DNA of 64,000 nt from CAZDBA01 sp965224765 (GCA_965224765.1 CBDDAC010000011.1:1-64000); one strand, 5' to 3'. Numbered from the stretch's first letter, positions 47,450-57,769 are shown. Notes: a model not told the origin generated them from the letters alone. Translations and numbers: made by a program.

Positions 47450-48496
47450 ATGAATGGTTTTTATACCACACCTCAATGGTTGTTCGCCTCGGTTCTCACC
47501 GGATCATTGCTCGCACTCTGCCTGAATTTTTCACAGCAAACGCCCAGCCTGCCCATGGAGACGGATGAAGCGCTACGGCAAGCCGTACAACGCAGTATTC
47601 CGTACATTGAGAAAGAAGGGAATGCGTGGATCGCGGAAAAAAAATGCATTACCTGCCACCAGGTCCCATTCATGGTCTGGTCACTCAACTCAGCAAACCT
47701 CCATGGCTTTGAAGTCGATAAAACTGGCCTCGAACATGCGAATAAGTGGTCGACCACCTGGATCAATTTGGCCAAGGGGCAGCTGAGAAAGAGCGCTTCC
47801 AAAAGAACAACGCTGCTTGCTGAAAATGACTCAATTGCCCAACTTCTTCTGGGAAGACCCCGAAGGACTAAAAACAGTGAGGATCAAGAATGGGTGGAAA
47901 CCTATCGCTCCCATTTGATTGAGTCACAACGTAGTGGGGGTTCATGGGAACCCATGGGGCAATTGCCCAAACAAAAAAGAACGTTCCGCGAGACTCAAGA
48001 AGTCTCAACGATGTGGGCATTGCTAGGGATTGCGACCCAGGAATCGGATCTGGATGCCGAATCTGATTTCGCAAAACGGGCAATCCAATGGCTCGGCCAA
48101 GATACGGCTGGAGAATCAACGGAATGGTGGGCCACTCGATTGTTAGTCGAGCGGGCCTTGGGCAACGACGAAACGGCAAACGACATTCGAGATAAACTTT
48201 TGGAACAACAGCAGACCGACGGCGGCTGGGGATGGCTTTGCAGCGAGCCGAGTGATGCGTTCGGAACCGGACTCGCTATCTATGCCCTTTCAAAAGACGG
48301 GGTAAGCCCCGGCACGCCAACAATCCAGAACGGGATCAGCTTTCTAACCACAACTCAAGGAGATAATGGGGCTTGGGCAGTCAATGGAACCAAAGAAACT
48401 GATCGCGACCAACATGCGCCTACCGCCACCTATTGGGGAACCTGCTGGGCAGTTATCGGCTTGCTTGAGACCCTTGGCGATCATACCGAAAACTAA
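47450..48496 (+). CDS. Terpene-cyclase-repeat protein with a CXXCH haem-type motif
   Basis: 348 residues. A signal or anchor helix (WLFASVLTGSLLALCLNF) is followed by AEKKCITCHQVPFMVWSLNS, a c-type haem attachment motif, and then alpha/alpha-barrel repeats as in squalene cyclases and prenyltransferases (QRSGGSWEPMGQL, EQQQTDGGWGWLCSEPSDAF, TQGDNGAWAVNG). There is no DXDD catalytic motif. Planctomycetes carry other secreted proteins of this build, probably haem binding and periplasmic. Gene stands alone between two hairpins. Confidence 0.8.
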   Translation: MNGFYTTPQWLFASVLTGSLLALCLNFSQQTPSLPMETDEALRQAVQRSIPYIEKEGNAWIAEKKCITCHQVPFMVWSLNSANLHGFEVDKTGLEHANKWSTTWINLAKGQLRKSASKRTTLLAENDSIAQLLLGRPRRTKNSEDQEWVETYRSHLIESQRSGGSWEPMGQLPKQKRTFRETQEVSTMWALLGIATQESDLDAESDFAKRAIQWLGQDTAGESTEWWATRLLVERALGNDETANDIRDKLLEQQQTDGGWGWLCSEPSDAFGTGLAIYALSKDGVSPGTPTIQNGISFLTTTQGDNGAWAVNGTKETDRDQHAPTATYWGTCWAVIGLLETLGDHTEN

Positions 48497-48512
48497 CAAA
48501 ACGAACGATTCG

Positions 48513-48533
48513 CTTGCCAATTGAATTGGCAAG
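48513..48533 (+). repeat. Perfect 10-bp inverted repeat, possible terminator
   Basis: CTTGCCAATT-G-AATTGGCAAG, 16 bases after the preceding stop. No T run follows, so termination is uncertain. Confidence 0.5.
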
Positions 48534-48569
48534 ACCTTGGGTCTTTCGCACTGGATTTGGATTGCAACT

Positions 48570-48610
48570 GGGAGGTTGAGGCGATTGAGGCTCCCGCCGA
48601 AACAATTTCG
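48570..48610. repeat. Dispersed repeat copy
   Basis: GGGAGGTTGAGGCGATTGAG followed by GCTCCCGCCGAAACAATTTCG; same family as 25235-25308 and the words within the 45.4 kb tandem. The region 48611-49046 otherwise holds no convincing gene. Confidence 0.7.
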
Positions 48611-49046
48611 CTTGAATTATCGACAGATGCTATCGGATCTTTCAGTCGATAGTTTCTGGCATTTTGGCGTATCACAAACTTGAAAGTTGCATTTTTTTTC
48701 GGTCGGCGCAATTCCCTACTCTCCGCAGGCCGTAATTTGTGGTCAAGATTCGTGTTTTTCGGCATTCAGCGCGACCGGGCGCCCGCCGATTTCGCCATCG
48801 AACAACGAGTTCTAAGTATTTTCTATTTTTGCGACAAAATTCATCTGTTTTGTTGACTGACGCGCGACTGGTTAATGAATACGTGCGATCCGAGCGTCCA
48901 TCGGTCCAGGGCCGGATTTGGGGAATTGCCCAAAACTCCATCGTGCACTGGCAAATTGACTTACGCTACAGATGCTTGGCCCGGTCGCACAATCAAACTA
49001 CGTTCGAACGGCGAGTTATCAGCCGCAATATTAATTAGGAAATCAA

Positions 49047-50087
49047 ATGTACGTTTCAAAATTTCGAAGGCCATGTTTTAGCCGAGTTGCTGCTTGGACT
49101 CTTTTTGCCGCAACTACGCTGTTCCTCGCTGCAGAAAGCCCTGCCCAACAATTTATGATTCAAGGGGGCGGGAACGATAAGGATGCAATCGCCAAACAGT
49201 TCAAAGAACAATTGGCTTCTAAAAAAGTCGCGGCCGCAAATCGCTTGGCTTGCCGAATCGCTGACATCAGCCGCGCATGCAACCTTTCTGAAATGCAAAT
49301 TAAGAAATTGGAAATTGCCGCCAAAGGCGCTGTAAAAGCAACGATGAGAAAGGCCCAAGCAGGCCTCGTTCAACAAGCGAAAATGATGGGCGTCGAATTT
49401 GATCCAGACGAGGACACTGACGAAGAAGCAGTTGAAGAGGCGGAAGACGAAAACGATGGCAACGCTCCTAACATGGCTGCCAACGTCATGCGCGCGGTCA
49501 TTATCGATGGCGCTGGCTCAAATCGGGGACAGCCCGCAGAAAAACAGAAGATTTGGACCAGTTCGGTAAAAAAAGTCCTAAGTGACGAGCAGTCGATCCA
49601 ATGGAAACAATGGCAGGCCGATCGCAAAGCGTATCAAATGGAAATGGCTGTCGGAAGTTTCGTTGCCAAGGCAGATCGCCGCTTACTCCTTTCAGGCGAA
49701 CAACGAGAAAAACTTGCAGCACACCTAAGCGAGAAGCATGGTGAGTTACTGCGCAAGCGGGCTTCTCGCCGAGAGAGCGGTCAAATGGCCGGAATGCCAA
49801 TTTTTGTTGTGAATGCGATGAATAACGGCGGAAACGACAATGAGGCAGAAGACGATGAAGTTGACACCAGAATCGGTGAAATCCTTAGTGAAGCCCAACT
49901 AGAACTCTGGAAAAAAGAGTTTGCTCCCAAATTGACATCTAATCCTGGTGGCAACATGATGGGCGGGGGCGCATTCAACGTTGGTCCAATCAACCTCAAC
50001 GTTAACGGCGCAGCGATTGGCATCAATGGTGCCGTCGACGTCTTCGAAATGCAAGACAATGTGGATGAGAACGAAGACGACAAATAA
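49047..50087 (+). CDS. Secreted acidic LTXXQ-like helical protein, third paralogue
   Basis: ATG at 49047 gives a signal peptide ending near LFLAAESPAQQ (residue 32). It closely follows the 5156 product: RLACRIADISRACNLSEMQI versus IISRIADIDRACELSDSQKQ, AAKGAVKATMRKA versus ASKGAVKASMPDA, an acidic run, KIWTSSVKKVLSDEQSIQW, LLLSGEQREKL, and an acidic end after a Gly/Asn/Met-rich segment. 346 residues. It is monocistronic with its own terminator, unlike the paralogues in the vWA cluster. Confidence 0.75.
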   Translation: MYVSKFRRPCFSRVAAWTLFAATTLFLAAESPAQQFMIQGGGNDKDAIAKQFKEQLASKKVAAANRLACRIADISRACNLSEMQIKKLEIAAKGAVKATMRKAQAGLVQQAKMMGVEFDPDEDTDEEAVEEAEDENDGNAPNMAANVMRAVIIDGAGSNRGQPAEKQKIWTSSVKKVLSDEQSIQWKQWQADRKAYQMEMAVGSFVAKADRRLLLSGEQREKLAAHLSEKHGELLRKRASRRESGQMAGMPIFVVNAMNNGGNDNEAEDDEVDTRIGEILSEAQLELWKKEFAPKLTSNPGGNMMGGGAFNVGPINLNVNGAAIGINGAVDVFEMQDNVDENEDDK

Positions 50088-50204
50088 GAGTTTTTATCTT
50101 CCAAGATAAACCTGCGGGACGGGTAAGCCAGAAATTTGATTGTGGCATTCTCTCCTCCGGCTATCAACATTCGAAAGCGAATGATCCGAAGAGACAGTCT
50201 ATCG

Positions 50205-50241
50205 AAGCCCATCTTCACGTGATTGAAGGTGGGCTTTTCTT
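50205..50241 (+). terminator. Rho-independent terminator
   Basis: 13-bp stem AAGCCCATCTTCA / TGAAGGTGGGCTT with one G-T pair, followed by TTCTTTTATTT; ends the 49047 gene. Bases 50242-50611 show no supported gene. Confidence 0.8.
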
Positions 50242-50611
50242 TTATTTAGCCCTCTTCAGAGTTGCGATCGCTGGCAAGCAAATCACTCTTCAAAAAAGCC
50301 CGAATGCTCATATTCCGGTAACTCCATTCAATCCTTAATGAGGATGATATGACCCCAATCTCCAAAAATCTCGCCGTTGTTCCTTTTGGGGGGAAGGATC
50401 GAGTCTTTCGCCTCTTTTCGATTTGATCGACAAAACAAGGAGTTGACCAACTAACGAAATGCGACATTGACATGCGAAGTTGGATTCTGATACCGTCGAA
50501 TTGATTCGTCATTCCCCCTTTCACGGCCCCAAGGGTCGCCCCGCCCGGTGGAGTGAAATGTCTCTCAACCTGCTTCCACCCACACCCCCTCTTCGATTCA
50601 CGGAATATATT

Positions 50612-50968
50612 ATGGCAAAAATAGTAGTTGTTGATGACGAACCATTAATTTGTGATTTCATACGAGAAGGCTTGGAACAATTAGGTCATGAAGTTCGAGT
50701 TGCGAAAACTGGTGATGACGCCATCGACTTTGGCTACCTGTTCAAACCAGATCTATTGATTGCTGACTGGAATTTGGAAAGCGAGTACAACGGCCTCGAA
50801 GTCGCTGATGCTTTCAATTTCGCCAACAACAACATCAAGACGATCGTGATTTCAGGGCATCCCGACGCGATAGTTGGGGCCAAGAGCAAGAAAGTGTTTG
50901 AGACTCTCGAGAAACCCTTCCCCTTTCAGCTACTTGTCGAAGTCGTTGATCGCGCATTGTCCTGCTAA
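50612..50968 (+). CDS. Single-domain response regulator (CheY-like receiver)
   Basis: ATG at 50612 gives MAKIVVVDDEPLICDFIREG; the acidic pair DD (residues 8-9), phospho-acceptor Asp in LLIADWNL, Ser/Thr in VISGHPD and Lys in LEKPFPF are all in place. 118 residues, receiver domain only. The open frame extends upstream to 50480 without similarity. No histidine kinase or output gene is adjacent, so its partner is unknown. Confidence 0.9.
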   Translation: MAKIVVVDDEPLICDFIREGLEQLGHEVRVAKTGDDAIDFGYLFKPDLLIADWNLESEYNGLEVADAFNFANNNIKTIVISGHPDAIVGAKSKKVFETLEKPFPFQLLVEVVDRALSC

Positions 50969-51110
50969 ACCTGATACCCCCCAATCCCATTCAGGCAAAT
51001 CTTTCGCACGCTTTTTACCGCCGAGAATTTGTGCTGGGAACGTACCTTTTGCCAGACCGCATCTGCCCAGTTCGTTGAGGAAGCAGAGAGGTCGACTCAA
51101 TTGGAGCCAC

Positions 51111-52752
51111 TCAGTGATCGCCGGATTCATCATCAGAATCAAGCTGCTTGTTCAATTCTTCCATTTCCGCTTGGCGGACAACTGGCGTTTTATCACCATC
51201 GGGAGCAGACGGATTCTCCTCAGCACTCATATAAATTGCCGCAACGGTAATTCCTAATGCAACCAAAACACAAAAACCGAGGAAAAGCAGGAGCAAGATG
51301 CTACCCAACAAACCGTTGGTGTCGTATCGAGCGATCGTGGAATTAAGGGAAGCGGGTTTGACAGGTGGGGAGGGAGCGTAGGTTTCCTGGGGAATTGCCC
51401 CAATGCGTTTCTGGACGTGCCAGACGAATTGCTCAGCAATTTCACGATCTTTCTTTTTGAAGCAAACGCGAAATTTACCTTGCTGGCTGCTAGGAATGTC
51501 CTTAACGGCATCAAACTGGTCCGCCTGGATTTCGATATAGGCCCCAATCCATTTCTTGACCAAACGAATAGACGAAATTCGTTCCAAGGGGAGTTCGACA
51601 CGAGATGATGCCCAACGATGGGAAACGACGGCGTCGCGAATCTCATACTCCAATTCCAGATGCGAATCGAAACCTCGCATCAATCCATATCCAGAAGCAA
51701 GGCTTGCATAGATGTCTTCGATGGTTACCGGAAGAGGAGGGCAAAACGGCAACGACTTGACTTTCGTTTCCACTCGCTGCGGCGCGTTCTGAACTTCAAC
51801 ATTGTCGAGGGACTCACAGGCCGTTTTGATTTGACTGGCCTGTTGAAATCGGCGCCCCGGGTCTTTTTCTAGCGTTCGCATCACAACGTCATCCAAACCA
51901 CTGGAGACATTGGGCCGTTTTTCACTGGGCAATGAAAATCGTCCCAGGGGCAATTCGCCCTGTCAACAATTCGTAAAAAACGACCCCCAGAGAATAAAGA
52001 TCCGCTCTGTGATCGACGAACTCCGGACTCTCGAGTTGTTCTGGCGCCATGTAATTTCGTGTACCTAGAACCTGCTGAGTCGCTGTCAGCGAAACATGAT
52101 TGGGATTTGGATCGAGCAGTTTAGCCAAACCAAAGTCGGCGATTTTGATGGAGCCACTTTTGTCAATCAAGATATTTTCTGGCTTGATATCACGATGCAC
52201 GACACCATTGTCATGCGCGTATTGCAGAGCTTCACAAACTTGCGGGACTATTGCGAGTGCTTCTGCAGCTGAAATTTTGTTCGCAGATATGGTGTCGCGC
52301 AAGTTGACTCCGTCAACAAACTCCATCGTCAAATAGTAGAAGCCTTCGGATTTGCCAAAATCAAAAACTGTCACAATGTTTGGGTGGGAAAGCTTCGCCA
52401 TCGTTTGCGCTTCCCGAAGAAATCTTTCCGCGAAAGCCGGATCATTTCCCAAACGGGGCGAGAGAATTTTCAATGCCACCAAACGATCAAGGTTCAGCTG
52501 GCGGGCTTGATACACGACCCCCATCCCGCCATGTCCCACTAGATGACAAATCTCCAAATCAGGAAACGCCGCGTCAACTCGTTCGATAAGTGGGATGTGA
52601 GCGTCAATGTTGCTGTTGGGCGAAGCGGTTTGCACGTTTGCCGCGTTCATCCCCAACGCCATTAGACAATGGGGGCAGGGCTGGTCAGGTCCTTGTGCCG
52701 ATATTGGTTTGCCGCATTGGGCACAATTATTAGCATTTTCCTGCATGTTCAT
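51111..52752 (-). CDS. Ser/Thr protein kinase with zinc-ribbon start, one frameshift
   Basis: Starts with a zinc-ribbon-like CAQCGKPI ... CPHCLMALG, then kinase motifs VGHGGMGVVYQARQ, VALKILSP, VVHRDIKPENIL, DFGLAKL and APEQLESPEF. The first frame runs off at ELLTGRIAPG; one frame over continues LPLGRFSLPSEKRPNVSSGL DDVVMRTLEKDP, the expected end of the kinase fold. A CCC at 51958-51960 (CC expected) explains it. The C-terminal half has a short PH-like beta domain and one membrane helix (LGSILLLLFLGFCVLVALGI). It follows the ECF sigma factor by 128 bases and is presumably its regulator. Confidence 0.85.
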
Positions 52753-52880
52753 CTCGCCATTTTGACCAAAAACCTTCGCTTCTACACCTATATAAACGAG
52801 AATTGAAAAAAGGTTACAGACAATTTCAAAAAACTTTCACCAGCATTTACATGGACAAATGGGAAACAAGCCTCAGACGC

Positions 52881-53630
52881 TTACTCCAAAGCCTGAAAAA
52901 GCGACGCCAATTCTTCGTCAACCTTATCCGAGTCGCTAATGGTTCGAGAAATTTGCAAGCGCAACTGTTGACCATACCGTTGTCGCAATCGGTGCACGGC
53001 GACTTTTAACGCACCCTCTCGCATTCCGGTCGTTTTCGCCAATTCCTGATAGGGCAAATGATCCCCCGTCAAAAATCCCTGAATCATATCAAATAACTCC
53101 TGCTTGCCCGTATCCGCATACTGCTTGGCAACCGCGCTCAAAGTCTGCTCCAAAATTGACAATGCCCAATTGCGTTCAAAAATTTTCTCTGGCGTGAGAT
53201 CTTCACCCAATTGCCCCGCATAACGAAGATCGGCTTGTTCGAAGTCGATCGATAGAACCGTCTCTCCGCCGCCGCGTTTCTGCGCGTTTTCTGCACGCCA
53301 ATGATTGGCAATAAAGTTGGTTAGCGAAGTCAACAGAAACGAACGGAAACTCCCCCGCGAGGGTTCGGCATGTCGAAGTCGTTTCTTCTCCAACAAGTCC
53401 GCGAAAAAAGATTGAGTCAAATCTTCGGCCTGACTTCGATCAATTCCCTTGCGGCGGACGAATGAATACAAGGGGAACCAATACTGCTGACAAAGGTCCG
53501 ACAGTGCAGTCTCGCCACACCCAGATTTTTGATCCGTTGCGGCTTCTAACACCATGCTCCACGAAGTGGTCGCAAACGTGCCCCGTTGGTCCAAGGGAGA
53601 AGACGAATTGTTGCCGTTGCTGGAGTTCAT
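52881..53630 (-). CDS. ECF-type RNA polymerase sigma factor
   Basis: 249 residues. Region 2: LCQQYWFPLYSFVRRKGIDR SQAEDLTQSFFADLLE; region 4: YQELAKTTGMREGALKVAVH RLRQRYGQ. The 'SMVLEAATDQKSGCGETALS DLCQQYWFPLYSF' start is typical of the planctomycete ECF group linked to protein kinases. Encoded directly upstream of such a kinase. Confidence 0.9.
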   Translation of the reverse strand: MNSSNGNNSSSPLDQRGTFATTSWSMVLEAATDQKSGCGETALSDLCQQYWFPLYSFVRRKGIDRSQAEDLTQSFFADLLEKKRLRHAEPSRGSFRSFLLTSLTNFIANHWRAENAQKRGGGETVLSIDFEQADLRYAGQLGEDLTPEKIFERNWALSILEQTLSAVAKQYADTGKQELFDMIQGFLTGDHLPYQELAKTTGMREGALKVAVHRLRQRYGQQLRLQISRTISDSDKVDEELASLFQALE

Positions 53631-53839
53631 TCAACTCAATTGAATTGAATACTCCCACAATTTCAACCGCGATTTTCTAAAAGACCGACATATTAGGATT
53701 CGCTACCGCAATGTGACTCGTTCAATTTCCAATCAACTTAGTAAGCATTGCGAACTCTACCGAAGCTGTCGGGTGCGAGCCATTACTGCTGTAGCCGTCG
53801 ATACTGGCTCGCCAGCAGTACTGCGCTCATTGCAGGAAA

Positions 53840-54595
53840 TCATCGTTTTGGAACAACCGACGTTTTGTACGGTGCCTCGGCGGTTCTCAGCCGAAAACGA
53901 TCGAACACGACGTCGCTTGCTGACGAAGTCAGACCAACTTTACCGGTTTCGAATTTTGAATTTTCTCGAAGTGACAATAGTCGCCCGCCATTCAGGAAAA
54001 CACTAATATCATCTTTCAGGCAAATCACTCGAAGCCTGATCCACCTGGATTCATCGGACCCGACTGAAGATGAAACGGAAACGAGCCGTTCCGTCTTTCC
54101 CGCCTCAGTGCGATACACATTTACAATTCCGTTTTTACTGTAGGCAGCCGAATAGTGGTTGTCCTTATCTTGGTAATGCCAGACAACCCCCGCATCCGTA
54201 CCTGGCATCACCTTGCCCAGTCTAATATGAGCCGACATGTCAACGTCCGAATACTCAACGTGGTCTGGCGCGACGATGCAAACACTAGTTTCCTGCTGAG
54301 AATGATTGGGGCGAAAGAACTGAAACCCGTTGACGGTAGTTGCAGAATGCTCGTCCGTTATTCTCCAGGCACCGTCGCCCGTAACCCGCTCCCAGTGTTC
54401 CGGGATTTCTCCGACCGTTTGTTTTTCAAACGTGAAATAGCAATCCCCTTCTCGGACCAAATCGTCTCGCGACACGAGGGGAGCCGCAGACGTCGCTTGA
54501 GGAGACTGAGCAAATGCACCGTTGGATAGTACAAGCACCAAAAACGCTGGCCAGCCAAACTGAAAACCCCAACCCGTTCTAATGTTTTTTTTCAT
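53840..54595 (-). CDS. Secreted LamG/DUF1080-like beta-sandwich protein
   Basis: The open frame starts at 54709, but ATG 54595 (MKKNIRTGWGFQFGWPAFLV) begins a signal peptide ending at GAFAQ. The mature part reads DCYFTFEKQTVGEIPEHWER VTG, VDMSAHIRLGKVMPGTDAGV VWHYQDKDNHYSAAY, and WIRLRVICLKDDISVFLNGG, the pattern of 3-keto-disaccharide hydrolase/LamG-type jelly rolls. 251 residues. It overlaps the end of the M56 gene by 17 bases, so it is part of that operon; carbohydrate binding is plausible. Confidence 0.75.
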   Translation of the reverse strand: MKKNIRTGWGFQFGWPAFLVLVLSNGAFAQSPQATSAAPLVSRDDLVREGDCYFTFEKQTVGEIPEHWERVTGDGAWRITDEHSATTVNGFQFFRPNHSQQETSVCIVAPDHVEYSDVDMSAHIRLGKVMPGTDAGVVWHYQDKDNHYSAAYSKNGIVNVYRTEAGKTERLVSVSSSVGSDESRWIRLRVICLKDDISVFLNGGRLLSLRENSKFETGKVGLTSSASDVVFDRFRLRTAEAPYKTSVVPKR

Positions 54596-56600
54596 CTCGT
54601 TTTTCCTTTGAATTGAGTACCTGAACCTGCCCCCAGAAATCTCCGTTGTCAGCGAGCACCGTTGAAGTTCCGTCGCGTTGAATCTCGACAATTTCTCGAT
54701 TGCCTCCACTGGTCACGATTGAATCTCTATCTGGATGCCAATCGTAATGCCAGATTTCGAAATCAACCGGAATCCCTTTGGACTCTCCCGTCAGAGATAC
54801 AATCAAAAATTGGTCAACGACTTTGTTGAAAGCGGGCGCGACTCCAGGAGGTGTAGGCGTGCGGCCACCCGTCACATGAACGAGAAGCGACTGGCTGTCG
54901 TGCCTCCACTTTCTTTCGACGGTAAGCATGCTCCCAAAACGGTTGGTTGTGATCTCAACGACTTTGGCAATCGCCAACGAATTCCCATCAGGTGACCAGC
55001 AGAATTCCCCATAATGCTCCAACCCGGGTGAATACCTGCCATCATACGGTTTAATCTCGTGATGCTCGGTACCGTCTGGTCTGACAAGATAGACAGAACT
55101 TTTTTGAGTACTTTGGGTACGGTAAGCAATCCACTTTCCATTGGGTGACCAAGAGATCTGTTCGATGAATTCTTGCTCGTGATCGGGCGATACAGCGAGA
55201 GGCTTATTGCTTCCAATCGCAACCCAGACTCGGCGTTCGTTATTCAGCCATGATGCGTGAGCTAATGAACTTCCATCAGGAGAAACGGTAGGATGAGCCA
55301 TTTGTTGATGGCGGGGGAAAACAATCGTTGGCGTTAGTTTTTGCACGTCGATTCGAGCAATTCCGGCTTCCGTAACATAAAGAATATCTGACGTACGTTT
55401 TTTGGAATTGTTTTGCGTTTGGATTGCTGGGTCCGGGGAGCCACCCCATCCGGCGGCCCCTGGTAACGACATGGCTGCGAATGCGATCACCAACAGCTTC
55501 AACGGTGCCGGTGTACCCAGCGTATTCACTTTTCTTTTGTACATGACGTTTTCAAACCTTCGCTTAATGTCCAGAAACGGGGAAATACCCAATCCGATTT
55601 GTTTGGAAACTGGGCGTGATGAACGAACGAGATTCAGGAGACAATGACAATACTCCTTGGGTTGGATGCCATTTCGAGCAATCGTTTCCAAGTCGCAGCA
55701 GTATTCCCTTATGCGACTGATACGTTTGCTCAACATCCAGACCAGTGGATGAAACCACCACAGACATACGGCCACAGTCTGCAACGATGCGGCAATCGCG
55801 TCGCGTCGTAGAACATGATTCAATTCATGAATGAACAGGATTTCCAGCTCACGAGCCGTGGCCGTACGGGCAATGCTTGAAGGCAACGCAATCGTTGGAC
55901 GAAAAATACCAAATGCGGCAGGTGCAATCTCGGCATCGGTGACCCACAACCGTACGTTCTTCAAGCCCATCTGTTTCTTGACGCGATCGAAATTCGGCTG
56001 CATTTGTGCCGCCAGTTCCTGATCAATTTGATGATAGATTTTGCGTTTATGAACCCAGGCTCTAATGTGTGATGCACCCAGAATCAACGCACCAACCAGG
56101 TAGACGAAGCCCAGGAAAAGCTTACCGCCAATTGGGCCGATGACGCCTGCGGTTCGCCTGGATTCAGACTCGCCGATAAGCCCTTGGGCGTTGGACTCGA
56201 TTGCCTGAAACGACTCAGGGCAGGGGGGGCAAAACGGGAGGGGCTGGCGCGTTATCTGGAACCAGCTTGAAGTTCTGCTGGCTCGGGCGCTGGCCCGATA
56301 CACCAGCCTGAGCTCGCTCGGGATCAACCGACGCCGCAGGGGCCTCGTCGATCTGCGAAGTGGAATCGGCGCCGGTTTGCGGTTCCGGCGGAACTAGAAA
56401 ACCAACGTGTCTGCCACATTTATCATGCCCATTGGCCCCGGCAAAAGAGGCGGAATCAGACATTTTACGATCGCCAGCATGAGTATCAGGTAACAGAAAT
56501 AAAGACGCTTCTCCGCAATTCTTGCCACAAGCAGACATAGCAACACAACCAGGCTGGCTTGCCGCAAGTGGGTCATAAATAAATTATCGAGTTGAGCCAT
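54579..56600 (-). CDS. M56 metallopeptidase with TolB/WD40-like repeats, two frameshifts
   Basis: Three frames join: 56600-56394 (MAQLDNLFMTHLRQASLVVL and LLCLLVARIAEKRLYF, membrane helices of a BlaR1-type start), about 56400-56230 (PPEPQTGADSTSQIDEAPAA, a Pro/Ala linker), and 56327-54579. The breaks lie at AAAA 56398-56401 (plus strand) and the G7 tract 56223-56229. The peptidase has FIHELNHVLRRDA and REYCCDLETIA; after a further helix the secreted half carries beta-propeller-like repeats (HPTVSPDGSSLAHASWLNNE, ISWSPNGKWIAYRTQ, FCWSPDGNSLAIAKV). Only intact if both homopolymers are corrected. Confidence 0.75.
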
Positions 56601-56611
56601 TGGATATCGCC

Positions 56612-56872
56612 TCAGTCGGATTTTTCGTCCAATAATTCTCGCAGCTGGTCAATTTCGTCCTGGGTCAACTCGCGGTTGTCAATCAGATGTTGAAATAGCG
56701 GAAGCGCTTCACCGTCAAAAACCCGCTTCACAAAATCATCCGTCAAACGCTTGATGATGGTCTTGTGAATGCAAGAAGTTTGGGTAAGCAGGAAATCAGA
56801 ACCATGGGGCGGTCCAACCTCTGCAACGACGAAAAAGTGATCGTCAATTCTAAACTCGGACATCTCATGCAC
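56612..56872 (-). pseudogene. BlaI-like remnant lacking the DNA-binding domain
   Basis: 86 residues. The second half (TIIKRLTDDFVKRVFDGEAL, then NRELTQDEIDQLRELLDE) matches the C-terminal dimerisation helix region of BlaI/MecI proteins ('RVFDGS...L..EELEELR.LLDE'). The first half (MSEFRIDDHFFVVAEVGPPH) has no winged helix and is not recognised. It sits 11 bases before the M56 peptidase gene, exactly where BlaI is expected. Either a decayed repressor or a domain-swapped one. Confidence 0.55.
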
Positions 56873-56890
56873 CGAGTCGGTTCCCGGTAG

Positions 56891-57463
56891 TTAGAGTCCA
56901 TCGGACCGATGGGAGCGCCAAGACGCAAATTCTGATGATAATGCATCCCGTTCTTCACTGGATCCAAGAATCACATCCAACCCACCGTCATAGGGATGAA
57001 TCAACCAGTTGCCGCCAGGATCAAGAACCATCACGTTGGAAATGCAACCATCCGCCACCAAGCGTATTACGCTGTCGATCGATCCAGGAACCCACTTGAT
57101 TGTCGAGGCATACAAATGCCAATAGTTTGGATCCGTTTCCGCATCAATCTCGTGCATTGCGATGGTTTGCCAGTGCTCAAAAGGCAGTCCCAGTTCACGA
57201 ATTTCTTCGGCCGGAAAATCCGCGAGATGCAACTCGGACCAATTGGTCGTCACCAATTCGAGTTGAGTATCAATTTCTGTCAATTGACTGAAAATAGAAT
57301 TGTGCCGACCTAGCAACAATCCCCACTCATCTTCGGTCTCAGCGTACCGCTTTGCATTAGGTAACGAGTGAAACCGAATCCAGCGTTCAGGCAAAAGCGT
57401 ACGAAGCGTATGCGTGATGGGTTGAATACCAGCGAAATGTTTTGTCCAAAATTCGTTGAGCAT
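56891..57463 (-). CDS. DUF3885-like protein
   Basis: 190 residues. Motifs RWIRFHSLPNAKRYAETEDE, LLGRHNSIFSQL and the C-terminal NWLIHPYDGGLDVILGSSEE RDALSSEFASW match how I recall DUF3885 proteins (HSLP...KRY...E, YDGG.D.I). Soluble, no signal. Function unknown. It ends 18 bases before the BlaI-like remnant. Confidence 0.65.
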   Translation of the reverse strand: MLNEFWTKHFAGIQPITHTLRTLLPERWIRFHSLPNAKRYAETEDEWGLLLGRHNSIFSQLTEIDTQLELVTTNWSELHLADFPAEEIRELGLPFEHWQTIAMHEIDAETDPNYWHLYASTIKWVPGSIDSVIRLVADGCISNVMVLDPGGNWLIHPYDGGLDVILGSSEERDALSSEFASWRSHRSDGL

Positions 57464-57769
57464 TTATCAGCGATCGTTCAAGTAAAAAAAACCACAGGCG
57501 AAATTGAAATAGCAGACCGGTTATACCAGATGGCTAAACAACGTCCTCATTTTGCGAAATTATTCGCTTCTATCGCTTGCTTCCCCTCAAAAGCTTGGTC
57601 GTAGAAAGCGCATATCACTTTTCTTGAAAAATTGTTTGCACATTTCGCCGTCGATTTCGCACTGCTTAATGATTCGGAAAAGGAATCAAGTTTTGAGTGG
57701 GCAAGCTATTGGCCGACAAGACTTGACACGGTCTCAGAAGGACACTTGTATTAAAGGACTTAGATTTCA
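57464..57769. other. Intergenic region
   Basis: No gene supported; frames here lack start signals and similarity. Confidence 0.4.

Noticed and set aside
50246..50524. 92-codon minus-strand frame before the response regulator
   Set aside because: No similarity, poor codon use, no ribosome site.
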